Below, in pieces: positions 32,886 through 41,118 of a stretch of 47,269 nt of DNA. Origin of the DNA: Bacteroidales bacterium (lineage in GTDB: Bacteria; Bacteroidota; Bacteroidia; Bacteroidales; P3); the NCBI GenBank assembly GCA_017962615.1, contig JAGCUZ010000054.1, positions 1 through 47,269 on the forward strand. The letters are read 5' to 3'. A program made the position numbers and the translations under genes. The notes beneath the pieces are model-generated. The model made no database searches and was not told the DNA's origin. It saw only the letters and a program-made list of their open reading frames with translations. Every line of letters starts with the position of its first letter. Positions within the stretch are counted from its first letter, which is position 1.

Positions 32886-34342
32886 CTAATTATTGCGGTA
32901 CCATTCCTTCAATTCATCCCACTCGGCTTTATGGTCACTCGGCTGCTTATACTTGGATTTATTTGAATAAGCTGTATCAACAACCCTGTCACTCGTATTA
33001 TACATGTCTTTACTGCACGGAAATGCAAAAGCATAGCACGCCTTGAGTATATTGTCAACATATTTATTGGGACGGACATCATTTTTCTTCACAAACTCAT
33101 CTAACACAATCAGCATATCTTGATTGCCAATGTAATAATTGTTTCGATATTTGGATTGACTTTTAATGATTTGAAGATAGCTTTTTACCAGATGCGGGTG
33201 ATGCATAATAATCTCTCTTGTCAACTCGCCGAATGTTTGCACATCCGACCCGACAACATGATGATATATTACAGAAGAAGCCATTAACACTTCTTTACGG
33301 ACATTAACATTTGTAGTATATTGCTTGATCAATTCTTGACAAACTTCTGTACGAATAACATATCTAATCACCCGCAATGAAATCAATTGTTCCAGATGTA
33401 ACTTCTCTTCCAAAGACAATATGTTGCGTTTATATTGGTAGAATTGTAATTTATGATTTATATCATATTTACCAATTCCCTCAATCTGAAGATAATAACG
33501 ACTCAACAAAGTATAAAACAATTTTAATCCAGCCTCATCCTTTGGTGATTTGTCAATGTAATACATATAATCATCCTTAGGAACCAACTCTTCATAAAGA
33601 CGGATTGGCATACATGGCATTCCGTATTCGGCCCCGGAATCAATGTATGGTCTGTTTTTTATTTCCTTAACAAAACATTCTGCCTTTCCCGGATCCCCAT
33701 CCTTATACCATTGCTTGACTTTGTCAAGCATCTCCTTTTCCATTTCTATCCTTTTTGACACCTCATGTTCGTATTTAGGGCAGCATATCCATTCCCGCCA
33801 ACCCTCCGAAATCAAGCGCTCACGAACGCTTTCCTTTGAATAATCCGTATCCAACATATCCGACATGTATATCTCTACACACGGAATATTCAAATCTCGT
33901 ATTTGCTGACGTTTTTGCTCATCAACCTCGTGTGTCACACAGATTTCTATCCACAGAGGGTGTTCTTTCCCTTGGCTATATTTAATGCCGACACAATCAG
34001 TACGCATATTTTTATAAGGCACTTCCAGTAATACTTGGTCAAACGCAATGGACTTTGCCTTTTTCGAATAATAATCGTCATGAAAACCAGGCAACACGAG
34101 TTTCTTCTCCTCTGCAATTATCTGTTGCGCCAACATGTGCAATGCTGTCATTCGTGCCCCTGTGCAATCCTCCCCGCTGTAGTGTGCAAAATGATGTTTC
34201 TTTGGGTGCCCTCGTTTTTGGCAACCAACCGCTGCCTGCAATGCGGACACAAACACCCACATTCTAATCCATTGGCAACATCGTCAATATGGACCAATAT
34301 GTTTTCTTTCTCATCAATAGCATATCGCAAATAGTTATTCAT
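32886..34342 (-). pseudogene. CoiA-like zinc-finger/nuclease protein, frameshifted near the N-terminus
   Basis: Two frames join to one CoiA-like protein. The first (ATG 34342) reads MNNYLRYAIDEKENILVHID, then GLECGCLCPHCRQRLVAKNEG. It leaves the family pattern at about 34210. The second frame picks up exactly there with HPKKHHFAHYSGEDCTGARMTALHMLAQQI and runs to 32886. The zinc-binding CPHC and HHFAH parts are thus in different frames; one missing G in the GAGGGC run (34209-34211) would restore a protein of about 485 residues. A PD-(D/E)xK-like set (RTDCVGI ... LWIEICVTHEVDEQK) follows. The family is linked to competence and DNA processing. It may be a real pseudogene or an assembly error. 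Confidence 0.82.
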
Positions 34343-34388
34343 CACACAAATACATTTAACATTGACAATTTTTCATAAATAACATCCA

Positions 34389-34432
34389 CCCAAGTGTCGC
34401 CGAACACTTTAGTTGAAAAAAGGACACTTGGG
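34389..34432. repeat. 10-bp inverted repeat with 24-base loop
   Basis: CCCAAGTGTC at 34389-34398 and GACACTTGGG at 34423-34432 are perfect inverted repeats. They lie in the AT-rich spacer between the CoiA-like and PIN genes. No U-tract adjoins either end. It could be an insertion-sequence remnant or a weak terminator. Confidence 0.55.
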
Positions 34433-34509
34433 CCGAATCCCCGGGCAAAAGGACATATCTCACCGTGGATTATACCCTTCCTCTTTGCCTCGAACTGCAA
34501 AACGCAAAT

Positions 34510-34926
34510 TTATATCTCAACCAACTGAAGACCACACTTGTCTCGATATATTGGAAACTTTTTGTCGGAACTAATCAAGGTACGGTGTGTAACTATAGCT
34601 GTTGAGACAATCAATCGGTCAAAAGGGTCGGTATGGGCACGACCATTGATAACAGGGAAATCAAGTGTATAGAAATAATCCAAAATCGGTGCATCCGCTT
34701 CCACAACCTTAATATAGGACTTTTCAATAACGCGCAGTACATCCGACGGCTTTGCTTTGAGGCTGATCCTGTTTATCTGTTGCAACTGGATGATTTCAAC
34801 CAACGACAATGCCGACACCGAATATTTGCGGTAACTGCATTCAATATCTTCACGTATGACCGCCGGCAAACGACAATCGTCCGTAAGATACCATATCAAC
34901 GCCTCAGTGTCAAGCAGATATTGCAT
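34510..34926 (-). CDS. PIN-domain toxin, VapC family
   Basis: This 138-residue predicted endoribonuclease has MQYLLDTEALIWYL (Asp6 of the PIN site), SALSLVEIIQL (the second acidic residue), and HTDPFDRLIVSTAI (the third acidic cluster), followed by LISSDKKFP. This is the 'DTHALIWY' subgroup common in Bacteroidota and cyanobacteria. All acidic residues are present, so unlike the two damaged toxins in this window it could be active. Its ATG overlaps the stop of a 35-codon upstream frame (TGATG), the place where an antitoxin is expected. Confidence 0.85.
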   Translation of the reverse strand: MQYLLDTEALIWYLTDDCRLPAVIREDIECSYRKYSVSALSLVEIIQLQQINRISLKAKPSDVLRVIEKSYIKVVEADAPILDYFYTLDFPVINGRAHTDPFDRLIVSTAIVTHRTLISSDKKFPIYRDKCGLQLVEI

Positions 34927-35033
34927 CAGTTGCCAGTGCTGAACGGGTCGGCGACCAAATACTCACACTTGGGGAGATATTGTACTTTTCTCCGCTTGCG
35001 AGCATTTCTTTTTTTCTTAACAATAGCCTCCAT
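34926..35033 (-). CDS. 35-residue basic peptide upstream of the PIN toxin
   Basis: ATG 35033 to TGA 34926-34928. The peptide starts MEAIVKKKRNARKRRKVQYL and continues PKCEYLVADPFSTGN. It is preceded by an AGG/GGAG-like site and ends in a TGATG overlap with the toxin start, so it is probably translated. An in-frame TAA a few codons upstream rules out a longer N-terminus. It is much shorter than usual VapB antitoxins (70-90 residues), so it is either a minimal antitoxin, a truncated one, or a leader peptide. Confidence 0.6.
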   Translation of the reverse strand: MEAIVKKKRNARKRRKVQYLPKCEYLVADPFSTGN

Positions 35034-35097
35034 ATCACTATACTTCAGTTAGTTCACGTAATCAGACAGCACGTCAGCTCTCTTTATTACAACACTG

Positions 35098-35105
35098 CAA
35101 ATATA
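35098..35105 (-). promoter_or_regulatory. -7 box in front of the PIN-toxin pair
   Basis: TATATTTG on the minus strand fits TAnnTTTG. It lies 65 bases before the small ORF start, giving a leader of about 60 nt. The -33 position reads TCTG, a poor match. Confidence 0.5.
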
Positions 35106-35245
35106 CGCAAAATTTCTTATTCAGCAGAATTATTTTGAATGTTTTTGCCGTTTTGCACTGTTCAAAATCTGTTCATCTAAACTTATGCCATATGACGCAT
35201 TGTGACTTTAGGTCTATTCGACATTGTGTAATGCACGATGCCATC

Positions 35246-35340
35246 TAGATGTTTTTCCGACTATTTTTCGATCATTTCCCGACCGATTTTTGACCATTTT
35301 TAGATTATTTTCCGACTAATTTTCGATTGATTTTCGAATG
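35246..35340. repeat. 11-bp phased T-tract array next to hairpin copy 2
   Basis: About 8.5 units in strict 11-base register: TAGATGTTTTT, CCGACTATTTT, TCGATCATTTC, CCGACCGATTT, TTGACCATTTT, TAGATTATTTT, CCGACTAATTT, TCGATTGATTT. Phased T-tracts near the helical repeat predict intrinsically curved DNA. Confidence 0.85.
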
Positions 35341-35365
35341 AAATAAAGGGTGCATTTAGAGAAGG

Positions 35366-35414
35366 TATATAGTTGATAAGGAGTTGGTTGGACCAACTCC
35401 TTATCAACTATATA
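35366..35414 (-). repeat. long hairpin repeat, copy 2
   Basis: The arms 35366-35388 and 35392-35414 are perfectly complementary over 23 bp with a 3-base loop (TGG). Read on the minus strand it has the same flanks as copy 1 (CGTAAG ahead, CCTTCTCT after). One base pair differs from copy 1 and both arms carry the compensating change. Confidence 0.92.
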
Positions 35415-35678
35415 CTTACGATTTACGTTCTATATACCAAAATTGGGGTGTTGACGGATTTTCAATCTGTTTTTTATACCGCTATTACTTATTGATTACC
35501 ATATATTTATGCACAAAACTGGTAATTTTGGGCGTTTCTATGGTAGAACGGCTTTTTATGGATGTTTTTGCCGTTTTTGAGACAATGAGATTGGGAACGG
35601 AAACCGGGGGTGTTATTTTCTAAAACAAGAGGTGCCATCGACATGCCGGAAAGACTCCCGACGGGTGCGGCGGACGGC

Positions 35679-35774
35679 AGCTCGGGGTGAAAAAATATAT
35701 GGCACGGTACAAAGAAATATATGGCACGAGCTGAAATGAAATATTGCGCGAGCTGAAAATATATATAGCTCGGG
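35679..35774. repeat. degenerate 22-bp tandem array
   Basis: About four units: a 25-base first unit, then ACGGTACAAAGAAATATATGGC without the last two bases in register (35704-35725), ACGAGCTGAAATGAAATATT plus GC (35726-35747), and a 19-base last unit (35748-35766). Shared elements are CGAGCTGAAA and AATATATGGC. It lies 29 bp beyond the histidine kinase stop. Confidence 0.7.
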
Positions 35775-35802
35775 TGGGGAAATTGCCTAACGGGGGGCGG
35801 GG

Positions 35803-36852
35803 CTACAGCTGGATGTCGAGGTCGACGTGGTAGTGGCGGCCGTCGTCGGTTATTGCGAGGCTGTGGCGCGACGGGTAGAGGAGCTCGAGCCTGCGGCGGC
35901 AGTTGGCTATGCCTATGCCTTCGGCTTCGTTGCCGCGCTTCATCACGGGGTTGTCGATGTCGAAATGCAGATGGCTGCCCGACACGTGGAGGTTGATGAG
36001 TATGGTGGACTCCTCGTGCGACGACACGCCGTACTTGAAGGCGTTCTCGACAAAGGTGATGAGCAGCATCGGTGCCACGGTGGCAGCACTGCCGTCGGGC
36101 GCTATGGAGTGGTTGAAAATCACCTTGGTACACTCGCCCATGCGGTTACGCTGCAGGTCAACGTACTTCTGCAGGTAGCCGGTCTCCTCACTGACAGGCA
36201 CGCGCTCCTCGACGGCGTGGGTGTACATATACTTCATCATGTCGATGAACTGCACGAAGGCCTCCTCGGTGCGTTCGGAGCGGGTTATAACCATGCCGTA
36301 GAGCATGTTGAGGGTGTTGAAGAGGAAGTGGGGGTTGATTTGTGCGCGGTAGAGGGCGAGCTCGGCTTTCTGGTGCTCGGTCTCGACAGCGCGCTGACGC
36401 TCACGCTGTTTCTGCAACTCGCCGAGTGCGCCGACGAAGAAGCTGAAGGCCTCGACGGCCACGAAAAGTATCCACACCGACTGCTGGTGCTTGCGCAGCC
36501 AAGGCAGGAAGCGGTGCGACAGGGGCTGGACGAGGTAATAGTAGGGATTTTCGATGTTGAAGAGGGTGATGCCGTAAGTCACTGCTATAGAGGCCAGGAG
36601 GATGCCTGTGGCCATCCACCGCCCGCGGGCCGATTTGAAGGCCAGGGGGATGGTGAGTTTGCGGTTGACGAAATAGACGGCATAAAGCCATATCAAAAAC
36701 ACGAAAACGAAGAGCGGATAGTCGTAAAACCACCTCTCGACAGGGAAGACAAGTATCATCATTGGCAGCATGATGATGCAGAAAACAATGTCGAAACCTT
36801 TCAGTAACTTGTTGTCTTCGTTGTTCGCCACTACATTCTTGTTGTTCGCCAT
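35803..36852 (-). CDS. LytS/YehU-type sensor histidine kinase
   Basis: The 349-residue inner-membrane kinase has about four N-terminal membrane helices (20-165), then a His_kinase domain with the phosphoacceptor in ALYRAQINPHFLFNTLNMLY (His near 189) and an HATPase domain with the N-box LITFVENAFKYGVSS (near 268) and GIGIANCRRRLELLY (near 317). Such kinases normally pair with a LytTR response regulator encoded next door; none is present on either side. It is divergent from the RND pump operon, with almost abutting promoter boxes, so joint control of the two is plausible. Confidence 0.92.
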   Translation of the reverse strand: MANNKNVVANNEDNKLLKGFDIVFCIIMLPMMILVFPVERWFYDYPLFVFVFLIWLYAVYFVNRKLTIPLAFKSARGRWMATGILLASIAVTYGITLFNIENPYYYLVQPLSHRFLPWLRKHQQSVWILFVAVEAFSFFVGALGELQKQRERQRAVETEHQKAELALYRAQINPHFLFNTLNMLYGMVITRSERTEEAFVQFIDMMKYMYTHAVEERVPVSEETGYLQKYVDLQRNRMGECTKVIFNHSIAPDGSAATVAPMLLITFVENAFKYGVSSHEESTILINLHVSGSHLHFDIDNPVMKRGNEAEGIGIANCRRRLELLYPSRHSLAITDDGRHYHVDLDIQL

Positions 36853-36871
36853 TATTATTTTTTTGGTATTG

Positions 36872-36889
36872 CAAAAATAAGTAATTTTG
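36872..36889. promoter_or_regulatory. back-to-back promoters of the kinase and the RND pump
   Basis: The minus-strand box TATTTTTG (36872-36879) and the plus-strand box TAATTTTG (36882-36889) are 2 bases apart. The -33 regions are only T-rich and fall on the opposite gene's leader, so the two promoters cannot easily be bound at the same time. Confidence 0.65.
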
Positions 36890-36912
36890 CAAAATAAAAA
36901 ATAAAAACAATC

Positions 36913-37998
36913 ATGTTGAGACGAATTTTATATGCCGGTGTTGTTTCTGCGCTGATGATTTCGTGCGGCGGCGACAAGGAAAAACCATCCACCGCCGAAC
37001 TGCCCACGATGACCGTGGAACGCACCAGTCTGGAGCTTGAAACCGAGTATGCCGCCCGTATGACCGGGCGCCAGATGGTGGACATACGTCCGCAGGTGTC
37101 GGGAGTGATTACCAAGATATGCATCACCGAGGGCGACATGATACGCAAGGGACAGCTGCTGTTTGTGATTGACCAGGTGCCCTACCGCGCCGCGCTCGAG
37201 GTGGCCACGGCCAACGTGAAGACCGCCGAGTCGAGCCTGGCCTCGGCAAAGCTCAAGCTGCAAAGCAACAACGTCCTGTTTGCCAAAAAGGTGATATCGG
37301 AGTACGACTTGCAGCTGTCGAAGAACGAGGTGGCCGCCGCCGAGTCGGAACTGGCGCTGGCCAAGGCTCGCGAGACGGCGGCACGCAACGACCTGTCGTA
37401 TACCGAGATAACGAGCCCCGTTGACGGCGTGGCTGGCATGATACCCCATCATGTAGGCACGCTGGTGAGCAGCAGCATGGCCGAGCCGCTGGTCACGGTG
37501 TGCGACGACGGCGTGATATACGCCTATTTCTCGCTCACCGAGAGCCAGGTGATAAGCATGGTGAACGAATACGGCTCTACCGAGAAGTTCATAGCGCAGG
37601 CGCCTCCGGTGCGGCTGGTGATGAGCAACGGCGAGATGTACGAGGGCGAAGGCCGCATCGACGCCGTGAGCGGCGTTGTCGACGCCGGCACGGGAGCCGT
37701 GACGGTGCGCGCCGCCTTCGGCAACCGCAACCACCTGCTGCGCAACGGCGGCAGCGGCCGCGTGGTGCTTCCGGCAAGCCACGACAGCTGCCTGGTGATA
37801 CCTCAGTCGGCCACCTACGAGCTGCAGAACCGCGTGTTCGTGTACAAAGTGCTGGCCGACACCTGCACCGCCACGCAGGTGAGCGTGTACAAACACAACG
37901 ACGGCAAACATTATATAGTAGAGTCGGGCCTTGAAGAGGGCGACGTGATTGTTGCCTCGGGCGCCGGACTGATTAAAGAAGGGGCCCGCGTGAAATGA
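36913..37998 (+). CDS. RND efflux periplasmic adaptor (membrane fusion lipoprotein)
   Basis: This 361-residue adaptor links the inner-membrane pump to the outer-membrane channel. The lipoprotein signal is MLRRILYAGVVSALMISCGG with the lipidated Cys at about residue 18. The lipoyl halves are IRPQVSGVITKICITEGDMIRKGQLLFVID (in two parts) and TEITSPVDGVAGMIPHHVGTLV. An alpha-helical hairpin (ATANVKTAESSLASAKLKLQ onward) lies between. Its stop overlaps the pump start (ATGA, 37995-37998). Confidence 0.94.
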   Translation: MLRRILYAGVVSALMISCGGDKEKPSTAELPTMTVERTSLELETEYAARMTGRQMVDIRPQVSGVITKICITEGDMIRKGQLLFVIDQVPYRAALEVATANVKTAESSLASAKLKLQSNNVLFAKKVISEYDLQLSKNEVAAAESELALAKARETAARNDLSYTEITSPVDGVAGMIPHHVGTLVSSSMAEPLVTVCDDGVIYAYFSLTESQVISMVNEYGSTEKFIAQAPPVRLVMSNGEMYEGEGRIDAVSGVVDAGTGAVTVRAAFGNRNHLLRNGGSGRVVLPASHDSCLVIPQSATYELQNRVFVYKVLADTCTATQVSVYKHNDGKHYIVESGLEEGDVIVASGAGLIKEGARVK

Positions 37999-40900
37999 AT
38001 GCCAAGATGTTTGTAAGGCGGCCGGTACTGGCCTGCGTCATATCGGCACTCATACTGATATTGGGTGTGATAGGTCTCGTCAACCTGCCGCTTGAGCAGT
38101 TTCCCAACATAGCCCCGCCCACGGTGCGTGTCTCGTTCAACTACACGGGCGCCAACGCCGAGACGGTGATGAAGAGCAGCATCGTGCCGCTCGAGGAGGC
38201 GCTGAACGGAGTGGAGAACATGATGTGCATGACCTCGTCGGCCTCGAACAGCGGCGAGGGCAACGTGTACGTATACTTCCGCCAGGGCACCGACCCCGAC
38301 ATTGCCACGGTCAACGTGCAGAACCGCATAGCCGTTACGCAAAGCAAGCTGCCCGCCGAGGTTACCAAGAGCGGCATCAACATACGCAAGCGGCAGACGA
38401 ACAACATCAAGTCGATATCGCTCTTCAGCCCCGACGACTCGTACGACTTTGAATTCCTTACCAACTACCTGCGTATCAACATAGAGCCGCGCCTGTCGCG
38501 TATAGCCGGCGTGGGTGAGGTGAGCATCTACGGCTCGGAATACTCCATGCGTATATGGCTCGACCCCGCCAAGATGGCCCGCTACAGTCTGGTGCCCTCC
38601 GACATCTCGAAGGTGCTGGCCGAGCAGAACATTGAGTCGCCCACAGGCACGCTGGGCGCCGAATCGCCCAACTCCTTCCAGTATGTGCTTAAATACCACG
38701 GCCGCTGCGAGGAGGTAACCGAGTACGAGGACATGGTAATCAAGTCGCTGCCCAACGGCGACGTGCTGCGCATCAAGGATGTGGGACGTGTGGAGCTCGG
38801 CTCGACGAGCTACAGCCAGCACAACCGCGTGAACGGTCACCCGGGTATCAACTGCGGCATAGCGCAGACCTCGGGCTCGAACGCCAACGAGGTGATAAAG
38901 GCCATCGACGCCGAGGTAGAGGCCATACGCGCCGAACTGCCCAAGGGCATTGAGATTGTTGACCAGATGAGCGTCAAGGACTTCCTCGACGCATCGATAA
39001 AGAACGTGCTGCGCACCCTGATGGAAGCCATACTGCTGGTGGTGCTGGTGGTGTACCTGTTCCTGCACGACTGGCGTGCCACGCTGGTGCCGACCATAGC
39101 CATCATCGTTTCGCTGGTGGGCACCTTCGGCATCATGTACTTCATGGGCTTCAGCCTCAACCTGCTGACGCTGTTTGCACTGGTGCTGGTGATAGGCACC
39201 GTGGTCGACGACGCCATCGTGGTGGTGGAGGCCGTCAAAGAGCGCATGGACCGCGAGCACTGCTCGGCGTTCGCCGCCTCCGAGGGCGCCATGGAGACCC
39301 TCACCTCCCCCATCCTCACCATCACGCTGGTGTTCATGGCGGTGTTCATCCCCGTGAGCTTCATCAGCGGCACGACGGGTATCTTCTACAAGCAATTCGG
39401 CATCACCATGGCCGCCGCCGTAGCCATATCGTGCCTTAACGCCTTGACTCTGAGTCCGGCGCTCTGCGCCTTGGTGCTGCGCTCCGACGGCGAGAGCCGC
39501 CACGGCTTCGCCGAGCGCCTGGGCATGGCCTTCGACGCATCGCTAGACAGCATGCGCAAGCGCTACATCGGCGGCATATCCAAGCTACTCAAGCGTCCGT
39601 GGACGGCGTTGGCGGCGCTGCTGGTGTTTGTGGGCGGCTTCGCCTACATGCTGGCTACCACCAAGACGGGCTTCGTGCCCAAAGAGGACCAGGGTACCAT
39701 CAACGTGAACGTGCAGACCGCCCCGGGCACAAGCCTGGCGGTGACCACGGCGGTGATGGACCGCATCGACTCGTGCATCGCCTCGATACCGCAGGTAAAG
39801 GTGTACTCACGCGTCGACGGCAAGAGCGCCCAGCACGACTTCACCCCCTCGGCGGGTTCTTTCACCATACGACTGAAAGACTGGAGCCAGCGCAAGGGCA
39901 AGGACGAGGACATCAACGCCGTTATGGAGGAGATTTACCGCCGCACGGCAGGCATCACCGAGGCCAAGATACGCACCTCGACGCGCTCGATGATATCGGG
40001 CTACGGCAGCACCAGCGGCTTCGAGATGTACGTGCAGGACAAACAGGGCGGCAGCTTCGACGACCTACTGAAACAGACACGCCGCTTCCTCGACGAGTTG
40101 AACCGCCGTCCCGAGATTTCGCGTGCATACACCAACTTCGACACCAAATACCCGCAGTACCGCGTCGACGTTGACGCGGCACGGTGCCTGCGCAACGGGG
40201 TGTCGCCCGCCGACGTGCTGGGAGCCCTCTCGGGCTACGTGGGCGGCAACTACGCCTCCAACATCAACCTCTACACCAAGCTCTACAGGGTTATGGTGCA
40301 GGCGTCGCCCGAATACCGCCTCGACCCCGAGTCGCTGAGCAACATGTACGTGCGCAACGACAAGGGCGAGATGTCGTCGCTGGCACAGTATATTAAACTC
40401 ACGCGCGTGTACGGCTCGGAGACGGTGTCGCGCTTCAACCTCTTCAACGCCATCAGCGTCATGGGCGAAGCCGCCGAGGGCTACAGCTCGGGCCAGGCCA
40501 TCGAGGCCATACGCGAGGTGGCGGCGCAGACCCTGCCCAACGGCTACGGCTACGACTTCTCGGGCATGACGCGCGAAGAGGCCGAGATAGGCAACTCGTC
40601 GGCCATAGTGTTCGCCATCTGCATAATATTCATATACCTAATACTCTGCGCCTTGTACGAAAGCATCTTCATACCGCTGGCGGTCATCCTGGCGGTGCCC
40701 TTCGGCCTGGCGGGCAGCCTGCTCTTTGCCAACATCTGGGGCATCGAGAACAACATCTACCTACAGATTGGTCTCATCATGCTTATCGGCCTGCTCAGCA
40801 AAACGGCGATACTCATTACCGAGTATGCCTCGAAGCGGCGCGACGCGGGACTCTCGGTGCCCGAGGCGGCCGTTGAGGCGGCACGCATCCGCCTGCGCCC

Positions 40901-41108
40901 CATACTGATGACGGCCCTCACCATGATAGTGGGCCTGCTGCCGCTCTGCTTCTCGAGCGGCGTGGGTGCCAACGGCAACCGCTCGGTGGGCGTGGGCGCT
41001 GTGGGCGGCATGCTCGTGGGCACCATAGCCCTGCTGCTGGTAACGCCGGTGTTCTTCGTGCTCTTCAAGAAGATCGAAGAACGGGTCATGCCCAAGCGCA
41101 ACGTATGA
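37995..41108 (+). CDS. RND multidrug efflux pump inner-membrane subunit (AcrB/MexB family)
   Basis: This 1037-residue proton-driven trimeric exporter starts MNAKMFVRRPVLACVISALI, as HAE1 pumps do. The proton-relay aspartates are in VIGTVVDDAIVVVEAVKERM (TM4, near 405), and the partner lysine is in GLLSKTAILITEYASKRR (TM10, near 935). Two large periplasmic loops with porter subdomains are complete. Length equals AcrB (about 1050). It is translationally coupled to the adaptor. The likely substrates are bile salts, antibiotics or detergents, as for related gut pumps (inference). Confidence 0.96.
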   Translation: MNAKMFVRRPVLACVISALILILGVIGLVNLPLEQFPNIAPPTVRVSFNYTGANAETVMKSSIVPLEEALNGVENMMCMTSSASNSGEGNVYVYFRQGTDPDIATVNVQNRIAVTQSKLPAEVTKSGINIRKRQTNNIKSISLFSPDDSYDFEFLTNYLRINIEPRLSRIAGVGEVSIYGSEYSMRIWLDPAKMARYSLVPSDISKVLAEQNIESPTGTLGAESPNSFQYVLKYHGRCEEVTEYEDMVIKSLPNGDVLRIKDVGRVELGSTSYSQHNRVNGHPGINCGIAQTSGSNANEVIKAIDAEVEAIRAELPKGIEIVDQMSVKDFLDASIKNVLRTLMEAILLVVLVVYLFLHDWRATLVPTIAIIVSLVGTFGIMYFMGFSLNLLTLFALVLVIGTVVDDAIVVVEAVKERMDREHCSAFAASEGAMETLTSPILTITLVFMAVFIPVSFISGTTGIFYKQFGITMAAAVAISCLNALTLSPALCALVLRSDGESRHGFAERLGMAFDASLDSMRKRYIGGISKLLKRPWTALAALLVFVGGFAYMLATTKTGFVPKEDQGTINVNVQTAPGTSLAVTTAVMDRIDSCIASIPQVKVYSRVDGKSAQHDFTPSAGSFTIRLKDWSQRKGKDEDINAVMEEIYRRTAGITEAKIRTSTRSMISGYGSTSGFEMYVQDKQGGSFDDLLKQTRRFLDELNRRPEISRAYTNFDTKYPQYRVDVDAARCLRNGVSPADVLGALSGYVGGNYASNINLYTKLYRVMVQASPEYRLDPESLSNMYVRNDKGEMSSLAQYIKLTRVYGSETVSRFNLFNAISVMGEAAEGYSSGQAIEAIREVAAQTLPNGYGYDFSGMTREEAEIGNSSAIVFAICIIFIYLILCALYESIFIPLAVILAVPFGLAGSLLFANIWGIENNIYLQIGLIMLIGLLSKTAILITEYASKRRDAGLSVPEAAVEAARIRLRPILMTALTMIVGLLPLCFSSGVGANGNRSVGVGAVGGMLVGTIALLLVTPVFFVLFKKIEERVMPKRNV

Positions 41109-41118
41109 TTTCTCAAAA

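Larger units (their letters stand above)
35034..35802. other. gene-free 769-bp spacer with three repeat structures
   Basis: No credible gene. From left to right: promoter box of the PIN pair (35098-35105), an 11-bp phased T-tract array (35246-35340), hairpin copy 2 (35366-35414), and a 22-bp tandem array (35679-35774). Confidence 0.75.

Noticed and set aside
32886-34262. The 458-codon frame as the complete CoiA-like gene
   Set aside because: Its first 15 residues do not match the family; the true N-terminus is in the neighbouring frame from 34342.
35679-35774. CRISPR-like array
   Set aside because: Units are contiguous and degenerate with no spacers, and no cas genes are present.
37911-39503. 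530-codon minus-strand frame opposite the RND pump
   Set aside because: Shadow frame; His/Val/Gly-rich with no motif, while the plus strand encodes a complete AcrB-type protein.
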